Assembly: GCA_011250595.1 (NCBI GenBank)
Contig: JAANMP010000008.1
Span: forward strand, 1 to 64,000
Direction: 5' to 3'
DNA from: Bacillus sp. MM2020_1
GTDB taxonomy: Bacteria; Bacillota; Bacilli; Bacillales; Cytobacillaceae
Length of the DNA stretch: 64,000 nucleotides
Every line of letters begins with the position of its first letter. The first letter of the stretch is position 1. Positions 51,943 through 61,611 of the stretch are shown here, piece by piece. The notes below the pieces were generated by a model. It did not search any database and was not told where the DNA came from. It was given only the letters and a program-made list of their open reading frames with translations. A program made the translations under genes and the position numbers.

Positions 51943-52822
51943 TATTACTTCGCGGTATACCGAAGATCTTTGCTTCTAGTTTTCGACCTGTCGGTGTTGC
52001 CGCCAACCCTCCCTGCCCAGTTTCTCTTAGTGTTGTTGGCATTGATTGACCAATTTTGTACATGGCATCTATCACTTCATCACAAGGAATCCGGCTCGTA
52101 ATCCCTGCTAATGCCATATCGGCTGCAACCATTGCATTTGCTGCCCCCATTGCATTTCGCTTCACACATGGAACCTCAACAAGGCCTGCAACCGGGTCAC
52201 AAACTAAACCCAACATGTTTTTTAACGTAATTGCCATTGCCTCGGCACATTGCTCGGGAGTTCCGCCCGCCATTTCTACAATCGCTGCTGCTGCCATACC
52301 CGAAGCAGAACCAACTTCTGCCTGACAGCCGCCGGCCGCTCCGGAAATCGAAGCGTTATTGGCGACCACAAATCCGAATGCCCCTGCCGTAAACAGAAAG
52401 GAAACCATTTGTTCCCTGGTCGGCTTTAACTTTTTTTCGACTGCGAACAAGGTGCCAGGCACCACACCTGCAGAGCCCGCTGTCGGTGTCGCACAAATGG
52501 TCCCCATGGCCGCATTCACTTCATTTGTTGCGACCGCTTTACTTACAGCATCAAGGATGGTTTCACCTGTTAAAAAGTTTCCCTTTTCAATATATTTTTG
52601 CAAAAGAACTGCATCACCACCGGTTAACCCTGAATGTGAGTGTACTCCTTTAATTCCTCGTTCCACTGCATCCTTCATAACCTTAAGATTCCGTTCCATA
52701 AAAGCAATAACATCTTCTCGAGAACGCCCGGTAACTTCTACCTCTTGCTCGATCATAACTTCCGAAATTTTTTTATTTTGACTTTTAGCAAGTGCAACTA
52801 ATTCTGCAACGTTACGAAACAT
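51926..52822 (-). CDS. sdaAA: L-serine ammonia-lyase alpha subunit (standard-locus copy)
   Basis: Same enzyme family as the copy at 31406-32311, at the locus known in B. subtilis (sdaAB-sdaAA-recG). The iron-sulfur cysteines in TICATPTAGSAGVVPG, SGAAGGCQAEVGS and VCDPVAGLVEVPC are intact. The length is 298 residues. Its ATG (52820-52822) has a GGGGGGAT-type site. It overlaps recG by 17 bases. Confidence 0.95.
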   Translation of the reverse strand: MFRNVAELVALAKSQNKKISEVMIEQEVEVTGRSREDVIAFMERNLKVMKDAVERGIKGVHSHSGLTGGDAVLLQKYIEKGNFLTGETILDAVSKAVATNEVNAAMGTICATPTAGSAGVVPGTLFAVEKKLKPTREQMVSFLFTAGAFGFVVANNASISGAAGGCQAEVGSASGMAAAAIVEMAGGTPEQCAEAMAITLKNMLGLVCDPVAGLVEVPCVKRNAMGAANAMVAADMALAGITSRIPCDEVIDAMYKIGQSMPTTLRETGQGGLAATPTGRKLEAKIFGIPRSNSESTS

Positions 52823-52842
52823 TAACCATCCCCCCTGGTTAT

Positions 52843-53505
52843 TTAATCGACGATTTTCGTTACTTTTAAAATATTTGGAAGCTGTTCAAGCTCAGCGAGG
52901 ATTTTGTCGTCAATGTTTTGGTCTACTTCTATAGTCATAAGGGCAAGCTTTCCTTTTTCCTTTCGAGAAACCTCCATATGACCAATATTAAGTTTGTATT
53001 GTGCAAGAATGTTGGCAACACCGGCAATCGCTCCAAAACGGTCATTATGAACAACAAGAAGGGCTGGGTGATTTCCTGATAGCTTTAACTCAAAACCATT
53101 TAGCTCAGTAATCTCAATTTTCCCGCCGCCAATCGAAATCCCGACTAATTCCAGTTCACCGTCATGGTCTCCAATAATAACTCTTGCCGTGTTAGGGTGA
53201 TCAGTAATTGCATCCTCTTCAATAAACCGAAGCTTCATTCCCTTTTCCCTAGCCATATCAATTGCCCTAATAATTCGGACGTCATCTGTATCAAAATCTA
53301 ATAAACCGCCAACAATTGCTACATCCGTCCCATGCCCTTTATACGTTTTAGCAAAAGAACCATACAAAGAAATATTCGCCCATTTCGGTTCCCTGCCAAA
53401 AAGGCTTCTTGCAACACGGCCTATCCTTGCTGCCCCAGCAGTGTGTGAACTAGATGGTCCAATCATAACGGGCCCAATGATATCAAAAACGCTTCTATAT
53501 TTCAC
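52843..53505 (-). CDS. sdaAB: L-serine ammonia-lyase beta subunit (standard-locus copy)
   Basis: The 220-residue beta subunit with FDIIGPVMIGPSSSHTAGAA at the start and an ACT domain (NIGHMEVSRKEKGKLALMTIEV, about 163-184, given in part). The start codon is GTG with GGGGGAGTG upstream. It follows the fakA terminator, so it has its own promoter, not clearly visible. Confidence 0.95.
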   Translation of the reverse strand: MKYRSVFDIIGPVMIGPSSSHTAGAARIGRVARSLFGREPKWANISLYGSFAKTYKGHGTDVAIVGGLLDFDTDDVRIIRAIDMAREKGMKLRFIEEDAITDHPNTARVIIGDHDGELELVGISIGGGKIEITELNGFELKLSGNHPALLVVHNDRFGAIAGVANILAQYKLNIGHMEVSRKEKGKLALMTIEVDQNIDDKILAELEQLPNILKVTKIVD

Positions 53506-53583
53506 AAGACACTCCCCCTGCTGTGTACTATTCTATCTAATGTTAATTTATAATTACCCTATCTTCCAACTGCCTTTTTCACA

Positions 53584-53609
53584 TAAAAAAAGAAGGGATC
53601 TCCCCTTCT
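53584..53609 (-). terminator. Terminator after fakA
   Basis: A 7-bp stem (53591-53597 with 53603-53609), 5-base loop and a U run. It separates the yloU-fakA pair from the sda-recG operon. Confidence 0.88.
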
Positions 53610-53623
53610 ATTTTAGCGGTTCA

Positions 53624-55306
53624 TTATTCAATTGAAAAGATAAATGAATACAACGGCTGGCCGCCATTATGGATTTCAACCTCAACATCACGATAATTCT
53701 CTTCAACAAATTGGGTTAACTGGCTTACTTCTTCTTCGCTTACGTCTTCCCCATAAATAATCGTCAAAATTTCGGAATCATCATCGAGCATTTGTGAAAG
53801 TAACTCTTCAGCTACTTTTCCTTTGTTCTTGTTCTTAACAACAATTTTTCCTTCAGCAATACCCATGAAATCATCTTTCTCGATGTCTAATCCATCAATT
53901 TGGGTATCTCGTACAGCAAAAGTAATTTGGCCCGTTTTAACATGTTCTAAGGCATCATTCATTGACACTTTATTGGCTTGAAGCTCTGCTGACGGATTAA
54001 ATGCTAAAAGAGCTGAAAGTCCTTGCGGGACAGTTTTGGATGGTATGACATAAATATCTTCTTCTGAAACATCGGCCGCCTGCTGGGCTGCCATGATAAT
54101 GTTTTTATTATTAGGTAATATAAATACCTTTTTAGCGTTAACTTCTTTAACAGCCTTGACGATATCCTCTGTACTCGGATTCATCGTTTGCCCGCCTTCT
54201 ATGACGGCATGGGCCCCAATACTTCTAAATAGATCTGCAATGCCTGATCCCATCGATACCGCAACAATTCCGTATTCTTGCAGCTCTTTAGGTGACCCCT
54301 GCTTTTCAGTAACGGGCGCAACATGTGTTTCGCCGACAATATTGGTATGCTGTTGACGCATGTTTTCAATCTTCATATTGATTAAATTTCCGTACCTTTG
54401 CCCGTAGCTTAGTACGTCGCCCGGCTGCTCGGAATGGATATGGACTTTCACAACATCTTCATCGGCAATGACTAATAAAGAATCTCCTAATTTGCTGAGG
54501 TCATTGCGGAAAACGACTTCACTGAAAGGATGCTTGGCTGTCTTTTCCTGTTCAAAACGAACCATAAATTCAGTACAGTATCCAAATTCAATATCTGCCG
54601 TGTTTATATGTCCTTGGACACTCTTGTGATGTTCCGTATTTACCAATTCATCCATAGAAAGTGATGCAGAAGGCGTATCGGGCAGCATTTCGCCTTTTAG
54701 GACTGCTAGAAATCCTTCGTAAACAAATACTAGCCCTTGTCCGCCGCTGTCAACCACACCGACTTCTTTTAAGACTGGAAGCAGGTCAGGAGTGCGTTTT
54801 AGTGATGCCTTTGCTTCTTTTAATACTTCTTCCATGATGACAATAATATCGTTTGAATTCTGGGCAGCTTGAACACCCTTCTTAGCTGAATCCTTAGCGA
54901 CGGTTAAAATGGTTCCTTCAACAGGCTTCATGACTGCTTTATAGGCAGTCTCTACTCCTGACTCGAGGGCATGTGCAAAATCATTCCCTGAAATTTGCGC
55001 TTTCATTTCTACTGCCTTCGAAAAACCGCGGAATAATTGGGAAAGGATGACACCTGAATTACCGCGAGCTCCCATTAGCAAGCCTTTAGATAGAGCTATT
55101 CCAACTTTACCAATATGTTCTTGAACATTATTTTTTACTTCTTTCGCCCCTGAGGTCATTGATAAATTCATGTTAGTTCCAGTATCACCATCGGGCACGG
55201 GAAAAACGTTTAGAGCATCCACCATCTTTGCATTTGCAGCCAAATGATTTGCTCCTTGAATCACCATCTCGGCAAAACGTTTTCCATCTAAAGCTGTTAT
55301 TGACAC
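53624..55306 (-). CDS. fakA: Fatty acid kinase FakA (DAK2 family, YloV)
   Basis: Phosphorylates fatty acids bound to FakB. The N-terminal DhaL-like kinase domain contains NVFPVPDGDTGTNM (about 29-42) and the ARGNSGVILSQLFRG loop (about 79-93). The C-terminal half is the DAK2-associated domain. The length is 560 residues, near the B. subtilis 553. The start codon is GTG with GGAGGAAAG. It follows yloU by 36 bases. Confidence 0.94.
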   Translation of the reverse strand: MSITALDGKRFAEMVIQGANHLAANAKMVDALNVFPVPDGDTGTNMNLSMTSGAKEVKNNVQEHIGKVGIALSKGLLMGARGNSGVILSQLFRGFSKAVEMKAQISGNDFAHALESGVETAYKAVMKPVEGTILTVAKDSAKKGVQAAQNSNDIIVIMEEVLKEAKASLKRTPDLLPVLKEVGVVDSGGQGLVFVYEGFLAVLKGEMLPDTPSASLSMDELVNTEHHKSVQGHINTADIEFGYCTEFMVRFEQEKTAKHPFSEVVFRNDLSKLGDSLLVIADEDVVKVHIHSEQPGDVLSYGQRYGNLINMKIENMRQQHTNIVGETHVAPVTEKQGSPKELQEYGIVAVSMGSGIADLFRSIGAHAVIEGGQTMNPSTEDIVKAVKEVNAKKVFILPNNKNIIMAAQQAADVSEEDIYVIPSKTVPQGLSALLAFNPSAELQANKVSMNDALEHVKTGQITFAVRDTQIDGLDIEKDDFMGIAEGKIVVKNKNKGKVAEELLSQMLDDDSEILTIIYGEDVSEEEVSQLTQFVEENYRDVEVEIHNGGQPLYSFIFSIE

Positions 55307-55342
55307 AAACTTTCCTCCTCACTTGAGGTTCGGCTCGCGAAC

Positions 55343-55705
55343 TTAAGGGTTCGTCACTCGAACTCCCTGAACGTAAATATTTACCGATTCAACGGCAAGT
55401 CCAACAGTCTTATCGAGGGTGTATTTAACCTTTGATTGCACGTTGTGGGCAATTTCGGAAATTTTCGTTCCATAGCTAACAATAATGTACATATCAATAT
55501 GTAATTCCTCATTTTCTTGGCGGACAATCACGCCCCGAGTAAAATTTTCTCTTCGTAATATTTCCGTAATTCCGTCTTTAATTTGATTCTTTGAGGCCAT
55601 ACCGACGATGCCGTAGCATTCGATTGCTGCTCCTCCGGCGATGGTTGCGATTACTTCATTTGAAATATCAATTTGTCCGAACTTTGTTTTTAATTCAATG
55701 GACAT
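55343..55705 (-). CDS. yloU: Asp23/Gls24 family protein YloU
   Basis: A 120-residue Asp23/Gls24 protein (VRVTNP end; EVIATIAGGAAIECYGIVGM is the family core near 12-31). The family associates with the membrane in Staphylococcus and is linked to envelope stress, but its exact role is unclear. The start is the ATG at 55703-55705 with AGGAGGGGG; the longer frame to 55750 lacks a site. It is transcribed just before fakA. Confidence 0.92.
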   Translation of the reverse strand: MSIELKTKFGQIDISNEVIATIAGGAAIECYGIVGMASKNQIKDGITEILRRENFTRGVIVRQENEELHIDMYIIVSYGTKISEIAHNVQSKVKYTLDKTVGLAVESVNIYVQGVRVTNP

Positions 55706-55736
55706 GAATCGTTCCCCCTCCTGAAAAAATTGCTCC

Positions 55737-55764
55737 TTGACTACAGTCATTTTACTATAGTCAA
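55737..55764. repeat. Inverted repeat upstream of yloU
   Basis: A 10-bp inverted repeat (55737-55746 with 55755-55764, one non-identical position giving a G-U pair) with an 8-base spacer lies just upstream of the yloU ribosome-binding site, over a plausible -10 (TAAAAT). It could be an operator or mRNA hairpin. Confidence 0.5.
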
Positions 55765-55851
55765 TGCAATATTGAAAGTTATTCCTGCCTGTTTACTATA
55801 AGAGCATTTTATTAATAGTTATGTCAAGGTATTTTTCTTGAAAGGTAACTA

Positions 55852-55880
55852 TTGCAATCAAATACGTTGTATGATAAATT
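55852..55880 (+). promoter_or_regulatory. Candidate rpmB promoter
   Basis: -35 TTGCAA (55852-55857), 17-base spacer, -10 TAAATT (55875-55880); both 4/6. The leader of about 100 bases is otherwise without features. Confidence 0.35.
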
Positions 55881-55989
55881 ATTAAGGTATCTCAAGACTA
55901 GAAAATTTGTTCAGCCAATTTTCTTTTTTCTGATGAGGATCTTAAAGATAGCTGTATAAAGCTTTTGGTAGTTAAGGAGGGAAATCATT

Positions 55990-56178
55990 ATGCCACGTCA
56001 ATGTGTTGTAACTGGAAAGAAAACAACAACTGGTAACGCACGTTCTCACGCTATGAACGCAAACAAGCGTACATGGGGTGCTAACCTACAAAAAGTACGT
56101 ATTCTTGTTGATGGAAAGCCTAAACGTGTTTGGGTTTCTGCAAGAGCGTTGAAATCAGGTAAAGTAGAACGCGTTTAA
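55990..56178 (+). CDS. rpmB: 50S ribosomal protein L28
   Basis: A 62-residue 50S protein with [19 protein letters not shown] and the [13 protein letters not shown] segment, the usual Bacillus sequence. GGAGGG precedes the ATG. This is the only plus-strand gene in the window and lies divergent to yloU, as in B. subtilis. Confidence 0.97.
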   Translation: MPRQCVVTGKKTTTGNARSHAMNANKRTWGANLQKVRILVDGKPKRVWVSARALKSGKVERV

Positions 56179-56187
56179 TATGGAATG

Positions 56188-56217
56188 GGCATCCGAATCG
56201 GATGTCTTTTCTTTTTG
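56188..56217 (+). terminator. Terminator after rpmB
   Basis: A 7-bp stem (56188-56194 with 56200-56206), loop of 5, then UUUUCUUUUU. Confidence 0.88.
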
Positions 56218-56272
56218 TCCAAAAAAATAAAAATTTAACATAACAGCACTACTCTTTATTATTCCCAATTAA

Positions 56273-56305
56273 CCAAAATAAAAAGCACCCAAATTAATCG
56301 GGTGC
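56273..56305 (-). terminator. Terminator after spoVM
   Basis: A 6-8-bp stem (56285-56290 with 56300-56305, extendable by a G-U and an A-U pair) with a U-rich run at 56273-56284 on the minus-strand RNA. Confidence 0.85.
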
Positions 56306-56344
56306 CATTCGTTAAAGAAAAGGTTATCAACACTAATACCTATG

Positions 56345-56428
56345 CTATTCGTTCTTTTTAAACGCCCCAATCATCGCACGGACAAGTCCGCCTAAAAATT
56401 TCGGCAATTTAATTGTATAGAATTTCAT
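56345..56428 (-). CDS. spoVM: Stage V sporulation protein M
   Basis: A 27-residue amphipathic peptide, MKFYTIKLPKFLGGLVRAM then IGAFKKNE, close to the 26-residue B. subtilis SpoVM. It binds positively curved forespore membrane and recruits SpoIVA to start the coat. AGGAGGGA lies at good spacing before the ATG. It sits between rpmB and thiN, the known position. This shows the organism has an intact key coat-nucleation gene. Confidence 0.93.
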   Translation of the reverse strand: MKFYTIKLPKFLGGLVRAMIGAFKKNE

Positions 56429-56534
56429 ACTGTCCCTCCTCATAAATCTCCCCAGCTTATTTCAACTCAACTTTTTTCGAACGCCCTACCATTTTATTCA
56501 AACGAACGAAATCAGTACCTAATTGTATTGCCTA

Positions 56535-57182
56535 TTAATCAAGACTTCTTATCACTATTAATATGCCTTCAGAAAATGAAAAAGTACCATAATCACTATT
56601 AAGTTCATTACTTATACATAGTGTGGACCCGATTGAAATATGACGATTTTCCAAAGGAAATTTAAAGCCTTCAAGGGTGAGATTCTGTACATTAAGTGTT
56701 AAAGGAACGAAGGAAATATATTTTTTTGTGTTTATTTTTTCAATGGTATAACGACCAGGTCCTTTAATAAAAATGAGATTATATTTATCAATTAAGCTGA
56801 TATTCGCTGATTTTTTAGTTTTAAGCGGATTTACTAATAAGTGGACATTGGCAAATAAATGATCGAGCCTGCCCCCGGTTGCACCAAATAACCGGATCAT
56901 ACTTGGATTCTGATCAAGTGCCCAATTGAGGGCTAACTCCATATCTGTTTCATCTTTTTCAGGCTTATACTTCTTCAATTCGGTTACGCGTTCTTCAATA
57001 AACATTAATTCTTCCGCTGATACAGAATCAAAATCCCCAAAAGCAATCTTTGGAGTAATATTTCTTTTTAACAACTGATATACACCCCGGTCAACTCCAA
57101 CCCAAATCGCGTCTTTCTCTAAGTACTCGCTTAAATCAGGCAAAAGGCTTTCAGGGCCGCCGGCTAGAATATTAATAATCAT
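56535..57182 (-). CDS. thiN: Thiamine pyrophosphokinase
   Basis: Transfers pyrophosphate from ATP to thiamine. The GDFDSVS motif (about 48-54) and the KDETDMELALNWAL segment (about 75-88) bind metal and nucleotide, and LFGATGGRLDHL is the conserved active-site stretch. The length is 215 residues. It lies downstream of rpe with an intervening weak terminator. Confidence 0.95.
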   Translation of the reverse strand: MIINILAGGPESLLPDLSEYLEKDAIWVGVDRGVYQLLKRNITPKIAFGDFDSVSAEELMFIEERVTELKKYKPEKDETDMELALNWALDQNPSMIRLFGATGGRLDHLFANVHLLVNPLKTKKSANISLIDKYNLIFIKGPGRYTIEKINTKKYISFVPLTLNVQNLTLEGFKFPLENRHISIGSTLCISNELNSDYGTFSFSEGILIVIRSLD

Positions 57183-57202
57183 AAAAAAATCTCCTTTTCC
57201 AT

Positions 57203-57233
57203 ATGCAAAAAGCCAGCACGAAAGCTGGCTTTT
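57203..57233 (-). terminator. Terminator between rpe and thiN
   Basis: A 9-bp stem (57209-57217 with 57224-57232) with a 6-base loop and a short U run lies in the rpe-thiN gap. Confidence 0.75.
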
Positions 57234-57237
57234 ATCA

Positions 57238-57882
57238 TTAACCTCTTATCAGCGAAATTGCCTCCGCATAATCTTCTTGATTATATATAGCTGAACCCGC
57301 GACTAACACAGTAGCGCCTGCTTCCACACACAGTTTTGCCGTTTCTGAATTGACACCGCCATCAATTTCAATCTCAATGTCTAAGCCTTTTTGCTCAGCC
57401 ATTTCTTTAACTTTCTTTATTTTCGGAAGGACCTCTGGAATGAATTTCTGCCCGCCGAAGCCTGGATTGACAGACATTAATAATACCATATCAATATCTC
57501 CAATGATGTGTTGAATACTCTCGACAGGAGTAGCAGGATTTAAAACCACTCCCGCTTTGATACCAAAGGATTTAATATTTTGGATTGTGCGGTGAAGATG
57601 ACGACATGCTTCCACATGAACTGTAATATAATCGGCTCCAGCTTTAGCGAATGCCTCAATATATTGATCCGGATTTTCAATCATTAGGTGGACATCAAGT
57701 GGCAGCTTCGTGATTGGTCGAATGGCCTCAACAATGAGTGGACCAATCGTGATATTTGGCACAAAGTGACCATCCATGACATCGACATGAATATAGTCTG
57801 CTCCATTTTTTTCAACAGCAATAATTTCTTCACCCAATTTCGAAAAATCGGCAGAGAGAATCGAAGGTGCTATTTTTACCAT
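57238..57882 (-). CDS. rpe: Ribulose-phosphate 3-epimerase
   Basis: Interconverts ribulose-5-phosphate and xylulose-5-phosphate in the pentose phosphate pathway. TIM-barrel motifs include [13 protein letters not shown] (about 32-44), DVHLMIENP and [10 protein letters not shown], plus the C-terminal DGGVNSETA. The length is 214 residues. It starts two bases after the rsgA stop, with its site (GAGGTAT) inside rsgA. Confidence 0.97.
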   Translation of the reverse strand: MVKIAPSILSADFSKLGEEIIAVEKNGADYIHVDVMDGHFVPNITIGPLIVEAIRPITKLPLDVHLMIENPDQYIEAFAKAGADYITVHVEACRHLHRTIQNIKSFGIKAGVVLNPATPVESIQHIIGDIDMVLLMSVNPGFGGQKFIPEVLPKIKKVKEMAEQKGLDIEIEIDGGVNSETAKLCVEAGATVLVAGSAIYNQEDYAEAISLIRG

Positions 57883-57884
57883 GC

Positions 57885-58766
57885 TTAATACCTCGGCTTT
57901 CTATCTTTTATCTCCTGGAGGAAATTCAAATAATGTTCATAACGATACGCTGGAATTTGACCAGATTCAACTTCCTTTTTGACACCACATTTTGGTTCAG
58001 TTCCGTGCAAACAGGCTCTGAATTTACAATTCTCACTAGCTCTTTGTATTTCAGGGAAACAAGAGGTCAAATCTTCTGCTTCAATATTCGTAAATTCCAA
58101 TGAGCTAAACCCTGGTGTATCTGCGATTAGGCCATTTCCAATCTGAATTAACTCCACATGTCTTGTTGTATGCTTTCCTCTGCCTAGATGCGAGGAAATA
58201 TCATTTGTTTTTAATTCAAGATCGGGTCTTAGGACATTTAGCAAAGAAGATTTCCCGACTCCTGATTGGCCTGCAAAAACGGATATTTTATTATTGACGT
58301 GCGGACTTAAAAGTTCGACGCCTGCTTCTGTTTCGGAAGAAGTTAAGATTACTTTATAACCTGCAGTAGTATATTGCTCTGCATAAATCTTTATCTTCTT
58401 TTGTTGCTCATCGTTGGTTAGATCCATTTTGGTAATACATATAAGCGGTTCAATCCGATTAAACTCAACTAGAACAAGGAAACGATCTAAAAGAACTGTA
58501 CTGAAGTCTGGCTCAACAGCCGAGAACACAAGGATCGCTTGATCTACATTCGCGATTGGTGGACGAATCAATTCGTTCTTTCGTGTCTTAACTTCCATAA
58601 TATACCCTTCCAAGTCATTTTCAGCTTGAAAAACAACCTCGTCACCGACAAGAGGGGTAATTTTATTTTTTCTAAATACCCCTCTCCCACGGCATTGAAT
58701 CATTTTATTGTCATCCAATACATAATAAAAACCGCTTAATGCTTTAACAATTTTCCCTTCAGGCAT
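57885..58766 (-). CDS. rsgA: Small-subunit ribosome biogenesis GTPase RsgA
   Basis: Checks the 30S decoding centre. It has an N-terminal OB-fold, then a circularly permuted GTPase (CITKMD G4 before [13 protein letters not shown]1, then DTPGFS) and a C-terminal zinc site ([20 protein letters not shown] region). I use the ATG at 58764-58766 with AAGGAGTG; the frame extends two codons to a GTG. The length is 293 residues. In B. subtilis, RsgA is phosphorylated by PrkC, which lies directly upstream here. Confidence 0.96.
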   Translation of the reverse strand: MPEGKIVKALSGFYYVLDDNKMIQCRGRGVFRKNKITPLVGDEVVFQAENDLEGYIMEVKTRKNELIRPPIANVDQAILVFSAVEPDFSTVLLDRFLVLVEFNRIEPLICITKMDLTNDEQQKKIKIYAEQYTTAGYKVILTSSETEAGVELLSPHVNNKISVFAGQSGVGKSSLLNVLRPDLELKTNDISSHLGRGKHTTRHVELIQIGNGLIADTPGFSSLEFTNIEAEDLTSCFPEIQRASENCKFRACLHGTEPKCGVKKEVESGQIPAYRYEHYLNFLQEIKDRKPRY

Positions 58767-58859
58767 AGTCACACTCCTTGTCTTTCAATAAGAAAACGTC
58801 AACTTATCATTCATATTTTGCCGGAAAGCTGATTTTTATAAAAAGCAGAGGAATATTGT

Positions 58860-60851
58860 TTATTCTGATTCCGGATAGTTAATTACGTCCTCTGCTATTA
58901 CTTTCTTGTCGCGAATAATCTTGTAACCGGCTTTACCACCAAAAGGAATCGTAAGTTCAATTTGTTTTTTTGTTGTTTCTGTAATAAAAAAGGTTTCAGC
59001 AGGTTCCGTCATACTGTGATTCATATCTTCGATGTAGATAAGAACTTCTTGTTTTTCCACAGGTTCACCAGGCACTGGCACAGGGACAGTTGGTTCGTAA
59101 TCAATTGTTATATCTTTTATTACCGTTTTGGGCGGTTTTTCTTCTTTTCCTTTTGAAATAATAACTGAAACCTTATCGCCTTTTTTCAGTTCTGTTCCAG
59201 ACGATGGTGTTTGTGAAATCACCATACCGGCAGGAATTTTTTCATCATATTTTTCTTCTGAGACGTTTAATGACAACCCTACTAATGAGGCATAATCCTC
59301 GGCCCCTTTTAAATTGTACTCGGTTAGGTCCCTAAGGGAAATTATTTCAGGTCCTTTACTGACTTCAAATTCTAATTCAGTATCTTCAGGAATAATTTTA
59401 TCGCCACCTGAAGGGTTTTGGCTAATAATAGTCCCTGGTTCACTATCATCGTATTTCTCAGTTTTTAATATATCTTTAAAGTTCCTATCTTCTAATAAAT
59501 GGAAAATATCATCATAAAGCCTGCCTACATAATTAGATAGCACAATTTTTTCTTTTCCGGTACTAATATATAAATTAACTTTTGCGTTCTCCTTGACTGT
59601 ATTGCCAAATTCGGGGTCGGTCTTGACAACCTTTCCTTCAGCCAACAAATCATCAGGAATTTCAACCTGTTTGTCAACCACTAATCCGCTGAGTTGAAGC
59701 TCAGAAATCGCATCATCAGCATCCATCCCACTTACATCAGGAATTTTGACGTCCTTAGCAGACAATAAACCAGGTAAAAAAGTAACAGCTAATATTCCAA
59801 GAATGGAAAGAATAAGGAAAGTTGATATTAACACTATCGGCCATTTTTTTCGCTTTTTCTTACTACTTTGCTCCTTTTTTTGTGCATCCTTTTTAACAGG
59901 AGATATTTTTTCATTACTATGCACTAATGTTTCATCCAGGTTTTTATGAGGACGGTCATCAGTTATAATTGGAATGGCTTTGGTTGCCTCATCATCAATT
60001 GGAATAATAAACTTTGGTTCATTCATTCTTTCAGGATTTAGTGCCGACCTTAAATCCTCCTCCATCTCATCGACACTGTTATAACGATGGAATGGGTCCT
60101 TTGCCGTTGCTTTAAGGACAATATTTTCTACACTTTGCGGGATATTTGAATTCCACCTTCTAACAGAGGGTGTTTCAGACTGGAGATGCTTTAATGCAAT
60201 CGATACTGCCGATTCCCCCGAGAAGGGAAGCCTGCCCGTTAATATTTCGAACATGACAATTCCAAGTGAATAAATATCCGATTTCCGATTAGCCATTCCG
60301 CCACGAGCTTGTTCCGGCGATAAATAGTGGACAGAACCTAAAACAGAATTGGTTTGGGTAATGCTTGTCGCGCTTAATGCCATGGCTATTCCAAAATCAG
60401 TGATTTTCACATTGCCATTCCGGTCAATTAGTATGTTATGCGGCTTGATATCACGGTGAATAATATGATTTTGATGGGCATGGGAAATTGCAGACGTTAT
60501 TTGCATCATTATATCTAATGCTTTTTCGACTCGGAGTGACGAATGCTGATTTATGTATTGCTTTAATGTTTGCCCATTCACGTATTCCATGACAATATAG
60601 TATAAGGAATCCTCTTCACCAACATCAAAAATACTAACGATATTTGGATGGGTTAAACTTGTTGCTGATTGTGCTTCTCTATGAAAGCGTCGAATAAACT
60701 CCTCATCATTGACAAAATCAAGTCGGAGCATTTTTACGGCTACTTCTCTGTCTAAAATCATATCATGTGCTAAATAGACATTGGCCATTCCGCCTCCGCC
60801 AATCATTTCAAGAATTTTATAGCGGCCGCTTATTCTTTTTCCAATAATCAC
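58860..60851 (-). CDS. prkC: Serine/threonine protein kinase PrkC with PASTA repeats
   Basis: Membrane eukaryotic-type kinase that senses muropeptides and lipid II. The kinase domain (about 10-270) has the GGGGMANVYLA glycine loop, VAVKML and HRDIKPHNILID, and DFGIAMA. One membrane helix follows (about 345-365; WPIVLISTFLILSILGILA), then three PASTA repeats (about 370-580) and a C-terminal beta domain. The length is 663 residues. The start codon is GTG overlapping the prpC stop by 4 bases (GTGA). Confidence 0.97.
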   Translation of the reverse strand: MIIGKRISGRYKILEMIGGGGMANVYLAHDMILDREVAVKMLRLDFVNDEEFIRRFHREAQSATSLTHPNIVSIFDVGEEDSLYYIVMEYVNGQTLKQYINQHSSLRVEKALDIMMQITSAISHAHQNHIIHRDIKPHNILIDRNGNVKITDFGIAMALSATSITQTNSVLGSVHYLSPEQARGGMANRKSDIYSLGIVMFEILTGRLPFSGESAVSIALKHLQSETPSVRRWNSNIPQSVENIVLKATAKDPFHRYNSVDEMEEDLRSALNPERMNEPKFIIPIDDEATKAIPIITDDRPHKNLDETLVHSNEKISPVKKDAQKKEQSSKKKRKKWPIVLISTFLILSILGILAVTFLPGLLSAKDVKIPDVSGMDADDAISELQLSGLVVDKQVEIPDDLLAEGKVVKTDPEFGNTVKENAKVNLYISTGKEKIVLSNYVGRLYDDIFHLLEDRNFKDILKTEKYDDSEPGTIISQNPSGGDKIIPEDTELEFEVSKGPEIISLRDLTEYNLKGAEDYASLVGLSLNVSEEKYDEKIPAGMVISQTPSSGTELKKGDKVSVIISKGKEEKPPKTVIKDITIDYEPTVPVPVPGEPVEKQEVLIYIEDMNHSMTEPAETFFITETTKKQIELTIPFGGKAGYKIIRDKKVIAEDVINYPESE

Positions 60852-61606
60852 TGCTCATCACCCAATTCAATATCATTAGCATACTCTAATATGATTAGGG
60901 TAATATTGTCTTCTCCGCCATTCTCATTTGCGATGTCAATCAGTGTGGAAGCTTTTTGTTCAAGCGAATCTTCATTTTGAAGTATATTAACTATTTCTTT
61001 TTCATTGACTTTATTTGACAACCCATCAGAACATAACAGGAGAAAATCTCCTTCTTCGAACATAATTGTTTTAATATCAATTTTTACATCTTGTTCCGTT
61101 CCTAACGCTCTTAATATCCAATTTTTCCTCGGATGATGTTCGGCATCTTCTTTGCTGATTTGTCCGGTTCGAACTAATTCATTAACAAGTGTATGATCCT
61201 CAGTTAGCTGCTTGAAGCCTGAATCATTTAAGATAAACACACGACTATCCCCTACATGTGCAATCGTTGTAAAGTTATCTGCAGCAATCACAGCTTCAAT
61301 GGTAGTCCCCATACCTTCACATTCCACGTGACTTCTTGAATGGTCAAACAATAATTGATTAACCTGAAGAACATGGGTTTTCAGCCATGCTTCTGCTTGG
61401 TCAGCTGTTTGAATTCCTTCGGATTGCTCCCACATTTCTTGAAGATGCGATACTGTCATTTTACTTGCAACATCACCGGCAAGGTGTCCGCCCATACCAT
61501 CTGCTACGATGGCAAGGCGGTGTCCGTCCCGATTAACAAAAGTACCACCACTATCCTCATTGTTCTGCCGAACTCTACCCTGGTCCGTTTTAAATACAGC
61601 CTTCAC
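60848..61606 (-). CDS. prpC: PP2C-type protein phosphatase PrpC
   Basis: Dephosphorylates PrkC and its targets. PPM motifs visible are VRQNNEDSGG, VADGMGGHLAGD, GMGTTIEAV, HVGDSRVF and NGGEDNITLI. I use the GTG at 61604-61606 because GAGGTGA lies at good spacing before it and the N-terminus then matches the family; the open frame runs another 17 codons to 61657 across the end of rlmN. The length is 252 residues. It lies 5 bases after rlmN. Confidence 0.95.
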   Translation of the reverse strand: MKAVFKTDQGRVRQNNEDSGGTFVNRDGHRLAIVADGMGGHLAGDVASKMTVSHLQEMWEQSEGIQTADQAEAWLKTHVLQVNQLLFDHSRSHVECEGMGTTIEAVIAADNFTTIAHVGDSRVFILNDSGFKQLTEDHTLVNELVRTGQISKEDAEHHPRKNWILRALGTEQDVKIDIKTIMFEEGDFLLLCSDGLSNKVNEKEIVNILQNEDSLEQKASTLIDIANENGGEDNITLIILEYANDIELGDEQ

Positions 61607-61611
61607 TTTTG

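Noticed and set aside
58767..58859. Possible terminator in the prkC-rsgA gap
   Set aside because: The complementary segments are short and interrupted, and rsgA is expected to be cotranscribed with prkC.
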